In this document: positions 1-8,521 of the stretch, piece after piece
How positions within the stretch are numbered: position 1 is the first letter of the stretch
Layout of the letters: the number at the start of each line of letters is the position of its first letter
Assembly (NCBI GenBank): GCA_036506495.1
Contig: DASXRQ010000253.1
Span: forward strand, 1 to 64,000
Direction of reading: 5' to 3'
From: DASXRC01 sp036506495
GTDB taxonomy: Bacteria > Actinomycetota > Actinomycetes > Mycobacteriales > Micromonosporaceae
DNA: 64,000 bases
Notes under the pieces: model-generated
The model's input: the letters and a program-made list of their open reading frames with translations, nothing else
Databases searched by the model: none
What the model was told of the DNA's origin: nothing
Position numbers and translations under genes: made by a program

Positions 1-1
1 G

Positions 2-283
2 CTCGCCGCCATCGACGCGATCAAGGACTCGGGCAGCCAGGCGAAGCTCGGCACGTTCGACTTCAACCCGCAGATCCCGCCGAAGATCCAGTCCGGTGAG
101 CTGCAGTGGGCGATCGACCAGCAGCCGTGGCTGCAGGGCTATGAGGCCATCGACTCGCTGTGGCTGTACAAGGTGAACGGCAACGTTCTGGGCGGCGGCA
201 AGCCGTCCCTGACCGGCCCGTTCCTGGTCGACAAGGCAAACGTCGACTTCGTCGGCAAGTTTGCCGCCGGCGGTACGCGGTAG
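2..283 (+). CDS. Sugar ABC transporter substrate-binding protein (C-terminal part)
   Basis: Only the last 93 residues are in the window; the gene starts to the left. The open frame reads through to a TAG at 281-283. It contains an AIDAIKDSG helix and a QQPWLQGYEAID segment, which is typical of the C-terminal lobe of RbsB/type-1 periplasmic sugar-binding proteins (Peripla_BP_4), where a DQQP(Y/W)xQGY motif lines the hinge. It is followed after 66 bases by a matching permease and ATPase, so it should be the extracytoplasmic receptor of that importer. The ligand cannot be read from this fragment. The downstream IolE/IolG-like enzymes suggest a cyclitol or related sugar. Confidence 0.85.
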   Translation, partial: LAAIDAIKDSGSQAKLGTFDFNPQIPPKIQSGELQWAIDQQPWLQGYEAIDSLWLYKVNGNVLGGGKPSLTGPFLVDKANVDFVGKFAAGGTR

Positions 284-349
284 TCAGCCGCGCGGGGGGT
301 CACCGCGGTGGTGACCCCCCACCCGGCATCGGAGAACTCGGAGGTTCCC

Positions 350-1414
350 GTGGCTCAGACAGTCGACATTGACGTCAAGACACCACCCCCACCGGGCCGG
401 GACGAACGGCTGGCCCGAAGATCACCGCTGGCCCGGCTGCTCACCCGGCCCGAGGTCGGCGCACTGGTCGGCGCGATTCTCATCTACCTGATCTTCTTCA
501 GCGTCGCGCCGCCGTTCCGGTCCGCCGCCTCGCTGTCGTCGGTCCTGTACCTGAGCTCCACGTACGGCATCCCCGCCGTGGCCGTCGCGCTCCTCATGAT
601 CGGTGGTGAGTTCGACCTGTCGGCCGGCGTCGCCGTGACCAGCTCGGCCCTGGTCGCGTCGATGTTCAGCTACCAGTTCACCACCAACATGTGGATCGGG
701 GTGCTTGTCGCGCTGGTGGTGGCGCTCGCCATCGGATTTGTGAACGGCTATCTCGTCGTAAAGACCGGCATACCGAGCTTTCTCGTGACGCTCGGCACGT
801 TCTTCATGCTGCGGGGGCTCAACCTGGCCCTCACCAAACAGGTCACCGGCAACGTCGGCACCAACGACGTGTCGAACATCCAGGGGTTCGACTCGGCCAA
901 GAAGGTGTTCGCCTCGAGTTTCACGGTCGGAGGCGTGTCGATCCGGATCACCCTGATCTGGTGGATCATCTTTGTCGCCGTGGCCACCTGGGTGCTGCTC
1001 CGCACCCACCTCGGCAACTGGATCTTCTCGACCGGCGGCTCCGCGCCCAGCTCCCGAGCGGTGGGTGTCCCGGTCAACCGGGTCAAGATCGGCCTGTTCA
1101 TGACGGTCGGCTTCATGTGCTGGTTCACCGGCATGCACATCCTGTTCAACAGCAACACGGTGCAGTCCGGGATCGGCCTTGGCAACGAGTTCATCTACAT
1201 CGTGGCGGCCGTGGTCGGCGGGTGCCTGCTCACTGGCGGGTACGGCTCCGTCATCGGCGCCGCGATCGGGGCCTTCATCTTCGGGATGGCCAATCTGGGC
1301 ATCGTCTACGCCGGGTGGAACCCCGACTGGTTCTACTTCTTCCTCGGAGCGCTGCTGCTCGGCGCCATCCTGCTCAACAACTGGGTTCGCAAGCGAGCGG
1401 AGGCAATGCGATGA
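350..1414 (+). CDS. ABC transporter permease, RbsC/BPD_transp_2 family
   Basis: A 354-residue integral membrane protein of the ribose/inositol/xylose-type permease family (BPD_transp_2). After a hydrophilic, proline-rich N-terminus it shows about nine to ten hydrophobic segments, and it carries the family hallmark [12 protein letters not shown] near residue 90, where most members have GG(I/F)DLSVG. I chose GTG 350 because a GGAGG lies five bases upstream (340-344). An in-frame GTG at 308 would add 14 residues and has no ribosome site. The 3' end overlaps the ATPase start by four bases (ATGA), which implies translational coupling. It would form the homodimeric channel of the importer. Confidence 0.93.
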   Translation: MAQTVDIDVKTPPPPGRDERLARRSPLARLLTRPEVGALVGAILIYLIFFSVAPPFRSAASLSSVLYLSSTYGIPAVAVALLMIGGEFDLSAGVAVTSSALVASMFSYQFTTNMWIGVLVALVVALAIGFVNGYLVVKTGIPSFLVTLGTFFMLRGLNLALTKQVTGNVGTNDVSNIQGFDSAKKVFASSFTVGGVSIRITLIWWIIFVAVATWVLLRTHLGNWIFSTGGSAPSSRAVGVPVNRVKIGLFMTVGFMCWFTGMHILFNSNTVQSGIGLGNEFIYIVAAVVGGCLLTGGYGSVIGAAIGAFIFGMANLGIVYAGWNPDWFYFFLGALLLGAILLNNWVRKRAEAMR

Positions 1415-2304
1415 CGGCGACCACCGCGCAGGCCACGGCGGAGCGGACGGAGGCCCCGCTGGTCCGGCTCGTCGACGCCGGCAAGCACTACGGCAACATC
1501 AACGCCCTGCAGGGCGTCACCCTGGAAGTCAGCGGCGGCGAGGTCACTTGCGTGCTGGGCGACAACGGCGCTGGCAAGTCCACCCTGATCAAGATCATCG
1601 CCGGCTTACACCAGCACGACGAGGGCACGTACGAAGTCGAGGGCCAGCCAGTGCGCTTCGGCTCGCCGCGCGAGGCGCTGGACCACGGGATCGCCACCGT
1701 GTACCAGGACCTGGCGGTGGTGCCGCTGATGCCGGTTTGGCGCAACTTCTTCCTCGGCAACGAAGTGCGAAAGGGCGTGGGGCCGGTCAGCCTCATGGAC
1801 ATCAGGTTCATGAAGCGGACCGCCAAGAAAGAGCTCTCCGACATGGGCATCGACCTGCGCGACGTTGACCAGCCCATTGGGACGCTGTCCGGCGGCGAGC
1901 GGCAGTGCGTCGCCATCGCCCGGGCCGTCTACTTCGGAGCGAAGGTGCTGATCCTCGACGAGCCGACGGCGGCGCTCGGGGTCAAGCAGTCCGGCGTCGT
2001 GCTGAAGTATGTCCTGCAGGCGAAGGAGCGCGGGCTGGGGGTCATCTTCATTACCCACAACCCGCACCACGCCTACCCGGTCGGCGACCGGTTCCTGCTC
2101 CTCAAGCGTGGCCGGACCCTTGGCTACTACGGCAAGGGCGAGATCAGCCGCGACGAGCTGACCGCGTTGATGGCCGGCGGCGCCGAGCTGGAGGAGCTGC
2201 ACCACGAGCTCGAGCGGGGCGGTGGGGCCCTCGCCGAGGCGGCACAGGAGCTGGAGGAGGACGTCAAGGAGCTGGGCATCACCCCAACCGGGGGACGACC
2301 GTGA
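1411..2304 (+). CDS. Sugar ABC transporter ATP-binding protein (single NBD)
   Basis: A 297-residue ATPase with one nucleotide-binding domain. Walker A is GDNGAGKST (about residue 51), the signature is LSGGE (about 154), and Walker B is VLILDEP followed by a His in ITHN. Most RbsA/MglA-type partners of BPD_transp_2 permeases have two fused domains. This one is of the shorter FrcA type, so two copies should pair. The C-terminal 40 residues are a charged Glu-rich tail. The [11 protein letters not shown] stretch after Walker B fits the fructose/inositol-type subgroup. It overlaps the permease by ATGA and the following isomerase by GTGA, so the three are one translational unit. Confidence 0.93.
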   Translation: MTATTAQATAERTEAPLVRLVDAGKHYGNINALQGVTLEVSGGEVTCVLGDNGAGKSTLIKIIAGLHQHDEGTYEVEGQPVRFGSPREALDHGIATVYQDLAVVPLMPVWRNFFLGNEVRKGVGPVSLMDIRFMKRTAKKELSDMGIDLRDVDQPIGTLSGGERQCVAIARAVYFGAKVLILDEPTAALGVKQSGVVLKYVLQAKERGLGVIFITHNPHHAYPVGDRFLLLKRGRTLGYYGKGEISRDELTALMAGGAELEELHHELERGGGALAEAAQELEEDVKELGITPTGGRP

Positions 2305-3221
2305 CGGCTGCGGTGCGGCCGGGGCTGCTCAAGCTCGGCAGCTGCCCGGATTCGTGGGGCGTCTGGTTCGCCGAGGACCCGCGCCAGACGCCCTGGCACC
2401 GGTTTTTGGACGAGTTGGCCGGGGTCGGCTACGAATGGCTGGAGCTCGGGCCGTACGGCTATCTGCCGACCGACCCGGCGCGGCTCACCGACGAGCTGGA
2501 CCGGCGCGGCCTGAAGGTGGCCGGCGGAACGATGCACGGCCTCAGCGGGCTGCACCGTGCCGAGGAGTACCCGCAGATCCTCGCCCAGACCCGCAGGGTC
2601 GCCGAGCTCACCGCGGCGCTCGGGGCCCGCGACCTCGTGTTCGTCCCGGTCCCCGGCTTCCGCGACGATACGACCGGGGCGTACCTGGAGCCCCGGGATC
2701 TGGACGACGACGGCTGGAAGACGCTGATCCGGTCGACCAACGAGCTCGGCCGGGCCATCGCCGAGGAGTACGGCGTCACGCTGCAGTTCCACCACCACGC
2801 CGACAGCCACGTGGAGACGCCCGACCAGGTCGAGCGCTTCCTCGCCGACACCGACCCCCGGCACGTCTCGCTGTGCCTGGACACCGGGCATTACGCGTAC
2901 GGCGGCGGCGACGCCGCGCAGCTGATCCGGTCGCACCCCGATCGGGTCGGCCACGTCCACATCAAACAGATGGATCCCGCCATAGTGGCCCGGGCCCGGG
3001 CCGAGGACCTCGCCTTCGGCCAGGCCGTAGCGCAGGGCGCGAGCTGTGAGCCGCCCAACGGGGTGCCCGACATCCCGTCGGTCGCGCGGGCGTTGCTCGA
3101 CCGCGGCACCGACACGTTCGTGATCGTCGAGCAGGACATGTACCCGGTCGACTTCGACGTCCCGGCGTCGATCGCCGCCCGGACGCGGCGCTATCTGCTC
3201 GGCTGCGGCTTCGGAGCGTAG
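2301..3221 (+). CDS. Sugar phosphate isomerase/epimerase, IolE-like (inosose dehydratase-type TIM barrel)
   Basis: A 306-residue protein of the xylose-isomerase-like TIM barrel family (AP_endonuc_2, PF01261). The N-terminus ([12 protein letters not shown]), the [14 protein letters not shown] segment and the metal-ligand pattern ([35 protein letters not shown] near the end) match inosose dehydratase (IolE)-like proteins, which remove water from 2-keto-myo-inositol. Related enzymes act as 3-keto-sugar epimerases or lyases, so the exact reaction is inferred. GTG 2301 overlaps the ATPase stop (GTGA). A Gfo/Idh/MocA dehydrogenase, the classic partner that makes the keto-substrate, follows 18 bases later. 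Confidence 0.82.
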   Translation: MTAAVRPGLLKLGSCPDSWGVWFAEDPRQTPWHRFLDELAGVGYEWLELGPYGYLPTDPARLTDELDRRGLKVAGGTMHGLSGLHRAEEYPQILAQTRRVAELTAALGARDLVFVPVPGFRDDTTGAYLEPRDLDDDGWKTLIRSTNELGRAIAEEYGVTLQFHHHADSHVETPDQVERFLADTDPRHVSLCLDTGHYAYGGGDAAQLIRSHPDRVGHVHIKQMDPAIVARARAEDLAFGQAVAQGASCEPPNGVPDIPSVARALLDRGTDTFVIVEQDMYPVDFDVPASIAARTRRYLLGCGFGA

Positions 3222-3239
3222 AGACACAGGAGGGCCACC

Positions 3240-4256
3240 ATGACGGTTCGCGTCGGGGTGATCGGCGTCGGCATGATCGGGCAGGCGCACATCCATCGGC
3301 TCACCCATGCCCTGCCGGGAGTGCAGGTCGGCGCGGTCAGCGACGTCGACGCGCAGCGCGCCGCGGCGATCGCCGCGGAGCTCCCCGGCTGCCGCGTCCA
3401 CCCGACCGGCCAGGAGCTGATCGCGGACGACGCCGTCGACGCCGTCATGGTCACGTCGTGGGGCGGGACGCACGAGGAGTTCGTCCTGGCCGGAATCGCG
3501 GCCGGCAAGCAGGTCTTCTGCGAGAAGCCGCTGGCGACCACGCAGGAGGCGTGCCGGAACATCATCGACGCCGAGACGGCGGCCGGCCGGCGGCTGGTCA
3601 TGGTCGGCTTCATGCGGCGCTACGACGAGGGGTACCGCGCCATGCGCGACGTCCTCGCCGACGGCGCCCTCGGTGCGCCGCTGATGGTCCACTGTGCACA
3701 CCGCAACGCGTCGGTGCCGCCGACGTACGTCGAGGACATGGCGATCCAGGACACCGCGGTCCACGAGATCGACGTCACGCGGTGGCTGCTCGACGACGAG
3801 ATCACGGCGGCGCGGGTGCTGATCCCGCGGCGCAACAGCAACGCCGAGCCGCACCTGCGCGACCCCTTGCTCGTGGTGTTGGAGACGTCCCAAGGGACGC
3901 TCGTCGACGTCGAGGTGTCGGTGAACATCCGGTACGGCTACGACATCCGGTGCGAGGTCGTCGGCGAGCTCGGCACGGTGGCTCTGGCCGACCGCGCGGA
4001 GGTCGTGGTGCGCCGGGATGGTCGCGTCGGCGGCACGGTGCCGACCGACTGGCGGGAGCGGTTCCGCCGCGCGTACGACACCGAGCTGGGGGACTGGCTG
4101 GCCGCCGTCGCCGCCGGCGGCTCGACGGGGCCCAGCTCTTGGGATGGGTACGCCGCGACGGCGGTCGCCGACGCCTGCCTCGTCGCGTTGCGTACCGGCG
4201 AGCGGGTCCCGGTCGCCCTCGGCGAGCGCCCCGCTCTCTATGCCAAGGCGGACTGA
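3240..4256 (+). CDS. Gfo/Idh/MocA family oxidoreductase (inositol 2-dehydrogenase-like)
   Basis: A 338-residue NAD(P)-dependent sugar dehydrogenase. The Rossmann start is GVIGVGMIGQAH at residue 6, the cofactor-face motif is EKPLA near residue 97, and the catalytic pair lies in QDTAVHEIDVTRWLL (Asp/His) near residue 170. IolG (myo-inositol 2-dehydrogenase) has the same architecture and length. A very strong AGGAGG ends seven bases before ATG 3240. Context with an IolE-like barrel upstream and a second barrel downstream suggests oxidation of a cyclitol or sugar at a ring hydroxyl. The substrate is not decidable from sequence alone. Confidence 0.85.
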   Translation: MTVRVGVIGVGMIGQAHIHRLTHALPGVQVGAVSDVDAQRAAAIAAELPGCRVHPTGQELIADDAVDAVMVTSWGGTHEEFVLAGIAAGKQVFCEKPLATTQEACRNIIDAETAAGRRLVMVGFMRRYDEGYRAMRDVLADGALGAPLMVHCAHRNASVPPTYVEDMAIQDTAVHEIDVTRWLLDDEITAARVLIPRRNSNAEPHLRDPLLVVLETSQGTLVDVEVSVNIRYGYDIRCEVVGELGTVALADRAEVVVRRDGRVGGTVPTDWRERFRRAYDTELGDWLAAVAAGGSTGPSSWDGYAATAVADACLVALRTGERVPVALGERPALYAKAD

Positions 4257-4269
4257 CGGAAGGCAGGAC

Positions 4270-5148
4270 ATGAAGCTCGCCCTCGACCCCTACATGTTCC
4301 GCCGAGTGCCGCTGCTCGAGCTGCCCGGCCTCGTCGCGGACCTCGGCTACGAGTACATCGAGCTGTCGCCCCGGGACGACTTCACGCCGTTCTTCCTGCA
4401 CCCGCGCGCCAACCGGGACCTCGCGGCCCGCTTCAGGTCGGCGCTGGACGCGGCCGGCGTCAAGGTCGCGACGCATCTCCCGCTCTACCGTTGGTCGGGG
4501 CCGGACGAGGACGAGCGGCAGGCGGCGGTCCGGTACTGGAAACGGGCCATCGAGCTGACCGTCCAGCTCGACTGCGCGGTGATGAACTCCGAGTTCAACG
4601 GCCGCCCGGAGGCCGCGAGCCTGAGCGAGGCGCAGTTCTGGCGGTCGCTCGAGGAGCTGCTGCCGATCTTCGAGCGGGAGGGCGTCCAGCTGCGGCTGGA
4701 GCCGCACCCCGATGACTTCGTCGAGGACGGCCGCGCCGCGATCGACATGATCCGCGGCATCGACTCACCGCTCGTGTCGTTCCTCTACTGCGCACCCCAC
4801 ACGTTCCATATGGGCGGCGACCTCGCCGGCATCATGGAGTACGCCGGGGACCTGCTCACGCACGTGCACGTCGCCGACTCGTTCGACCATCGTGCCTCGT
4901 CGGGCCTGCGCTACATCGTCAACCCGCCCGGCTCGCCCGCGCGCGTACACCAGCACCTGGACATCGGCCAGGGAGAGGTCGACTGGTCGGCGTTCTTCGG
5001 CACGCTCGGCCGGCTGCACTTCGACGGCATCATGACGGTCTGCGTGTTCGCGTGGGAGGACCGCGCCCGGGAGTCGGCCACCGCCAACCGGGAACAGATC
5101 GAACGGTACACAAAGGACTGGAGCAACGGCCCGATCGGGCCGGCGTAA
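4270..5148 (+). CDS. Sugar phosphate isomerase/epimerase, TIM barrel
   Basis: A 292-residue AP_endonuc_2/xylose-isomerase-like barrel and the last gene of the forward operon. It starts 13 bases after the dehydrogenase. Putative metal and substrate positions are YIELSPRDDF (about residue 37), MNSEFNG (about 103), RLEPHPDDF (about 145), FHMGGDL and HVHVADSFDH (about 207), and the glutamine-rich HQHLDIGQGEVDW near 245. The last motif is common in inosose isomerase (IolI)-like and hydroxypyruvate-isomerase-like proteins. It ends only three bases from the stop of the convergent barrel gene, so no terminator fits between them. Function beyond sugar isomerase or epimerase is unknown. Confidence 0.8.
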   Translation: MKLALDPYMFRRVPLLELPGLVADLGYEYIELSPRDDFTPFFLHPRANRDLAARFRSALDAAGVKVATHLPLYRWSGPDEDERQAAVRYWKRAIELTVQLDCAVMNSEFNGRPEAASLSEAQFWRSLEELLPIFEREGVQLRLEPHPDDFVEDGRAAIDMIRGIDSPLVSFLYCAPHTFHMGGDLAGIMEYAGDLLTHVHVADSFDHRASSGLRYIVNPPGSPARVHQHLDIGQGEVDWSAFFGTLGRLHFDGIMTVCVFAWEDRARESATANREQIERYTKDWSNGPIGPA

Positions 5149-5151
5149 TTT

Positions 5152-6153
5152 CTACACCCCGGCGGTCACGGCCGCGGTCTTCAGGTTCTCCGCAGCCAGC
5201 CGGAGGCCCTCCACCCGGTCGAACTCCATGTCCTCGTGCTCGATGTTGATGGCCATGTCCGGGTCGACGTCGGCCAGCGCGCGGAGGAACGGCACCCAGA
5301 ACTCCTGGCCGTGCCCGCGGCCGACGGCGACGAACTCCCACGACGGGTCGGGCGGCCACTGGTTGAGCGTGTACCGCCCGCCGAGCCCGACCGGGTTCTC
5401 GTCGGCCGGCACCCGCCGGAACCGGTCGTCGAGTACGCCGTGGATGCGCCGGTTCTGCTCGTTGATGCGGGTGTCCTTCGCGGCGGCGTGGTAGACGAGC
5501 CCGCCGAGCCACTCGACCGCGGCGACCGGGTCGATGCCCTGCCAGAACAGGTGGCTCGGGTCCAGCTCGGCCCCGACGTTTGTGGCGCCCACCTCGTCCA
5601 CGAGCCGGCGGAGGGTGGCTGGGTTGAACGCCACGTTGTGCGGGTGCATCTCGATGCAGACCTTCACGTCGTTGTCGCGCGCCCGCGTGTCGATGTCCCG
5701 CCAGAACGGGATCGCCACCTCGCGCCACTGGTAGTCGAGCACGTCGAGATAGACGCTGTCCCAGGGGTTGACGACCCAGGACGGGTAGCGGCCGCTCTCG
5801 TGCGCGGCCGGCACGCCCGACATGGCCACGACGCGCTTGACGCCGAGCCGGCCGGCCACCTCGATCGCGGCGCGCAGGTCGTCGGCGTGCTTCCGGCCGA
5901 CCTCCGGGTCGGGATGCAGCGGGTTTCCGTTGACGTTCAGCCCGGTCAGCGCGATGCCGGCCTGGTCGAACAGGGCGAGGTAGTCCTGGACGCCGGCCGC
6001 GCCGGACCGTATCTGGTCTAGAGGCAGGTGCGGCGCGGGGATGAACCCACCGGCGTTGATCTCCGCGCTGGTCAGGCCCAGCTCGGCGAGGAGCTTGAGC
6101 GCATCCGGTAGGGGTCGGTCGTGCAGGCATGCGGTGTAGGCGCCCAGCTTCAT
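5152..6153 (-). CDS. Sugar phosphate isomerase/epimerase, TIM barrel (third copy in locus)
   Basis: A 333-residue xylose-isomerase-like barrel that begins MKLGAYTACLHDRPL. Conserved metal-site patterns include TGLNVNGNPLHPD (about residue 85), CIEMHPHNVAFN (about 170), ELDPSHLFWQGIDP (about 206), YHAAAKDT (about 236) and NIEHEDME (about 300). It resembles a large actinobacterial subfamily that is routinely encoded next to Gfo/Idh/MocA dehydrogenases. Its start overlaps the end of the upstream dehydrogenase by four bases (ATGA), so the two are translationally coupled and probably act on the same keto-sugar. They form the divergent arm of the locus, under the operator at 7369-7382. Confidence 0.82.
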   Translation of the reverse strand: MKLGAYTACLHDRPLPDALKLLAELGLTSAEINAGGFIPAPHLPLDQIRSGAAGVQDYLALFDQAGIALTGLNVNGNPLHPDPEVGRKHADDLRAAIEVAGRLGVKRVVAMSGVPAAHESGRYPSWVVNPWDSVYLDVLDYQWREVAIPFWRDIDTRARDNDVKVCIEMHPHNVAFNPATLRRLVDEVGATNVGAELDPSHLFWQGIDPVAAVEWLGGLVYHAAAKDTRINEQNRRIHGVLDDRFRRVPADENPVGLGGRYTLNQWPPDPSWEFVAVGRGHGQEFWVPFLRALADVDPDMAINIEHEDMEFDRVEGLRLAAENLKTAAVTAGV

Positions 6154-7349
6154 GTCGGATCCTCCGAAGGTCGGGCGACGTCGACGCTCGGACCGCGGGT
6201 GGCGGACGCGGTGACCGCCTCGAGCACGCGCAGGTTGTGCAGACCGTCCGCGAGCGGGGGACAGGGTGGCAGCCGGTCGATGCCGGCGATCTGGTCGAGG
6301 AACGCTCGGGCCTGGTACGCGAAGAGGTCGTTCTGCCCGTACCCGACGCTCGGGAAGTCCATCGGCAGGCCACCCGCGACGTACGGGTGCGCCGGTCCGA
6401 TGTGGACGCGGCGGTACCCGGCCGTGTCCGGCGGCGCGGTTCCGTCCGCGACCGCGAATTCGGCCATCCGCTCCAGGTCGAACTTCGCGGCGCCACCCGC
6501 GCAGAAGACGTTGAACCCCAACTCGTTGGCGTGCCCGAACGCCACCCGCGAGACCGAGAACGTGCCGATCGCGCCGTCGGCGAAGCTGGCCGTGAAGGTG
6601 CACAGGTCCTCGTTCTCGACCGGCGCCCGCTCGTCGCCGACGGCGACCGCGGCGGAGTGGCCGACGGCCGTGCCGAGCGGCACCGGTCGGTCGGCCACCA
6701 CGGTCGACATGACGGCGCCGCGGATGCCGGAGACCGGACCGCACATCTGTTCGGCGACGTCCACGAGGTGGCTGCCGATGTCGGCGAGCGCCCCGGAGCC
6801 GGGCCCGCCGCGATACCGCCAGCTGATCGGGGCCGCGGCGTCGACGCCGTAGTCGCACCAGTAGTGGCCGTCGAAGTGGCCCACGGTGCCCAGTGGACCA
6901 TCGCCGACCAACCGGCGGATCGCGGCGATCGCGGGCGACCGGCGGAACGTGAAGCCCACCGCCGCCACCCGGTCGGACTTCTCCGCCGCGGCGACCATCG
7001 CCTCCGCGTCGGCGACCGTGGGCGCCAGCGGCTTCTCGCACAGCACGTGCTTGCCGCCCGCGAGCAGCGCCTCGACGACCTCGCGGTGCAGCGTGTTGGC
7101 CACCACGACGCTGACCGCGTCGACGTCGGGGGCGTCGACGATCGCCTGCCAACTCGTCTCGGCGCGCTCGAAGCCGTACCGGCGGGCGGCGTCCACTGCG
7201 AACGGCTCGTGGACGTCGGCGATCGCGACCCGGCGGATCCCGGGGAGATCCGGCTCGAACAGCGTCGGGGCAACGCGGTAGCCGCTGGCGTGCGCGCGGC
7301 CGGCCATGCCGGCGCCGATGACGGCCACGCCGATCGATGTGGGTGCCAC
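6150..7349 (-). CDS. Gfo/Idh/MocA family oxidoreductase (second copy in locus)
   Basis: A 399-residue dehydrogenase, longer than the 338-residue paralogue across the locus. It shows GVAVIGAGMAGRAHA at the N-terminus (Rossmann), CEKPLA near residue 105 and DIGSHLVDVAEQMCG near residue 190, the active-site helix with catalytic His. The start is GTG 7349, preceded by GAGGAGG (complement of 7356-7362). The ORF is first in a two-gene divergent operon and is coupled by ATGA to the barrel gene. A perfect LacI-type palindrome lies about 20 bases upstream of the start, so repression by the adjacent LacI protein is likely. Substrate unknown. Confidence 0.87.
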   Translation of the reverse strand: MAPTSIGVAVIGAGMAGRAHASGYRVAPTLFEPDLPGIRRVAIADVHEPFAVDAARRYGFERAETSWQAIVDAPDVDAVSVVVANTLHREVVEALLAGGKHVLCEKPLAPTVADAEAMVAAAEKSDRVAAVGFTFRRSPAIAAIRRLVGDGPLGTVGHFDGHYWCDYGVDAAAPISWRYRGGPGSGALADIGSHLVDVAEQMCGPVSGIRGAVMSTVVADRPVPLGTAVGHSAAVAVGDERAPVENEDLCTFTASFADGAIGTFSVSRVAFGHANELGFNVFCAGGAAKFDLERMAEFAVADGTAPPDTAGYRRVHIGPAHPYVAGGLPMDFPSVGYGQNDLFAYQARAFLDQIAGIDRLPPCPPLADGLHNLRVLEAVTASATRGPSVDVARPSEDPT

Positions 7350-7368
7350 GGCGGCCTCCTCGGGGTCT

Positions 7369-7382
7369 TTAAAGCGCTTTAA
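7369..7382. promoter_or_regulatory. LacI-family operator, perfect 14-bp palindrome
   Basis: TTAAAGCGCTTTAA is a perfect palindrome centred on GCGC in the 108-base gap between the divergent dehydrogenase and the lacI-type gene. It fits the general LacI/GalR operator pattern with a central CG. On the + strand it coincides with a candidate -35 (TTAAAG, 7369-7374), which stands 17 bases from TATTCT (7392-7397), so binding would also block the regulator's own promoter. On the - strand it lies just upstream of the Shine-Dalgarno of the dehydrogenase. Confidence 0.75.
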
Positions 7383-7457
7383 GGATTGCGCTATTCTCTG
7401 ACCGCCGGAGTGCGCGTGTCAATGGGTACATCGAATGTGATCTTTGGAGGCAGCAGA

Positions 7458-8462
7458 TTGGCTCAGCGGCCGAAGCTGGACGACGTCGCCGCCCGGGTCG
7501 GGCTGTCACCCGCCTCGGTGTCGCTGGTCTTGCGGAACGCGCCCGGGCCGAGCGCCGAGACGCGCCGCCGCGTGCTGGCCGCCGCGGCGGACCTCGGGTA
7601 CCGGCCGGACCGGACGGCGAGCCTGCTCGCCCGCCGGCGCAGACACCTGCTCGGGGTGCTGATGGACGTCGCGAACGCGTTCCACGCGGAGGTCGTCTCG
7701 TCGGTGCACACCGCCGCGGAGGAGCTCGGTTACGACGTGGTGCTGAGCACGGTCGCCGCCACCCGCGACGAGCAGCGCGCGGTCGCGACGCTGCTCGACT
7801 TCCGGTGCGAGGCCGTCATCCTGCTCGGCCCCGAGTCGTCGGCGGCCCGGCTGGCGGCCCTCGCCCGGGAGGTGCCGGTGGTGGCGGTCGGCCGGCGGGT
7901 GACCGCTCCGGGCGTCAGCGTGGTGCGCGCCGCCGACGACCGCGGCGTCGGCCTCGCCGTCGACCACCTGGTCGGACTCGGCCACCGGTCGATCGCGTTT
8001 CTGGACGGGGGCCGGGGAACGATCGCCGCTGACCGTCGTCGTGGCTACCGCGCGGCGATGCGCCGGCACCGGCTCACCGACCACGAATGGATCGTGCCGG
8101 GGGATCACACCGAAGAGGCCGGGAGCCGGGCGGCCGGCACGCTGGGCGCGTCGCCGCGCGCGGCAACCGCCGTGGTGGCGTCGAACGATCGCAGCGCGGT
8201 GGGTCTGCTCGACGGCTTGGCCCGGGCCGGGATCGACGTGCCCGGCGCGGTCTCCGTTGTCGGGTATGACGACAGCGTGCTGGCCGGGCTCGCGCACATC
8301 AACCTGACGTCGGTCAGCCAGGACGGCCGCCGGCAGGCGGAGGAGGCCGTGGCCGCCGCGGTGGCGCGGCTCGACGACGGCGACGTGCCGGTCCGGGAGG
8401 TCGTCCTGGCGCCGCGACTCGTGGTACGCGGCAGCACCGGCCCCGCGCGCTCCGACTACTGA
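7458..8462 (+). CDS. LacI family transcriptional regulator
   Basis: A 334-residue repressor. The N-terminal helix-turn-helix reads KLDDVAARVGLSPASVSLVL with the hinge helix NAPGPSAETRRRVLAAAADLGY. The rest is a periplasmic-binding-protein-like effector domain with VVASNDRSAVGLLDGL and the closing LTSVSQDGRRQAEEAV. I prefer TTG 7458 because GGAGG (7446-7450) sits seven bases upstream and the HTH then begins right after the start. Longer forms from 7386, 7422 or 7437 would add residues that the family does not have. It is divergent from the dehydrogenase/epimerase pair and is probably autoregulated through 7369-7382. The inducer is presumably the cyclitol or sugar handled by the locus. Confidence 0.9.
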   Translation: MAQRPKLDDVAARVGLSPASVSLVLRNAPGPSAETRRRVLAAAADLGYRPDRTASLLARRRRHLLGVLMDVANAFHAEVVSSVHTAAEELGYDVVLSTVAATRDEQRAVATLLDFRCEAVILLGPESSAARLAALAREVPVVAVGRRVTAPGVSVVRAADDRGVGLAVDHLVGLGHRSIAFLDGGRGTIAADRRRGYRAAMRRHRLTDHEWIVPGDHTEEAGSRAAGTLGASPRAATAVVASNDRSAVGLLDGLARAGIDVPGAVSVVGYDDSVLAGLAHINLTSVSQDGRRQAEEAVAAAVARLDDGDVPVREVVLAPRLVVRGSTGPARSDY

Positions 8463-8521
8463 CGGTCATGGGATCGGGCCGGAGATTCAACGAAGCGTCC
8501 GCCGGCAGACATACTCCACGG

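Noticed and set aside
691..2304. 537-codon frame that includes the ABC ATPase
   Set aside because: Only the part from ATG 1411 is protein-like; upstream is the out-of-frame permease.
2127..4271. 714-codon minus-strand open frame over the sugar genes
   Set aside because: Arg/Asp/Val-rich shadow of the real plus-strand genes, no motif, typical of GC-rich antisense frames.
5030..7273. 747-codon minus-strand frame
   Set aside because: Frame-shifted shadow of the two real minus-strand genes, with very Arg/Ser/Thr-rich sequence.
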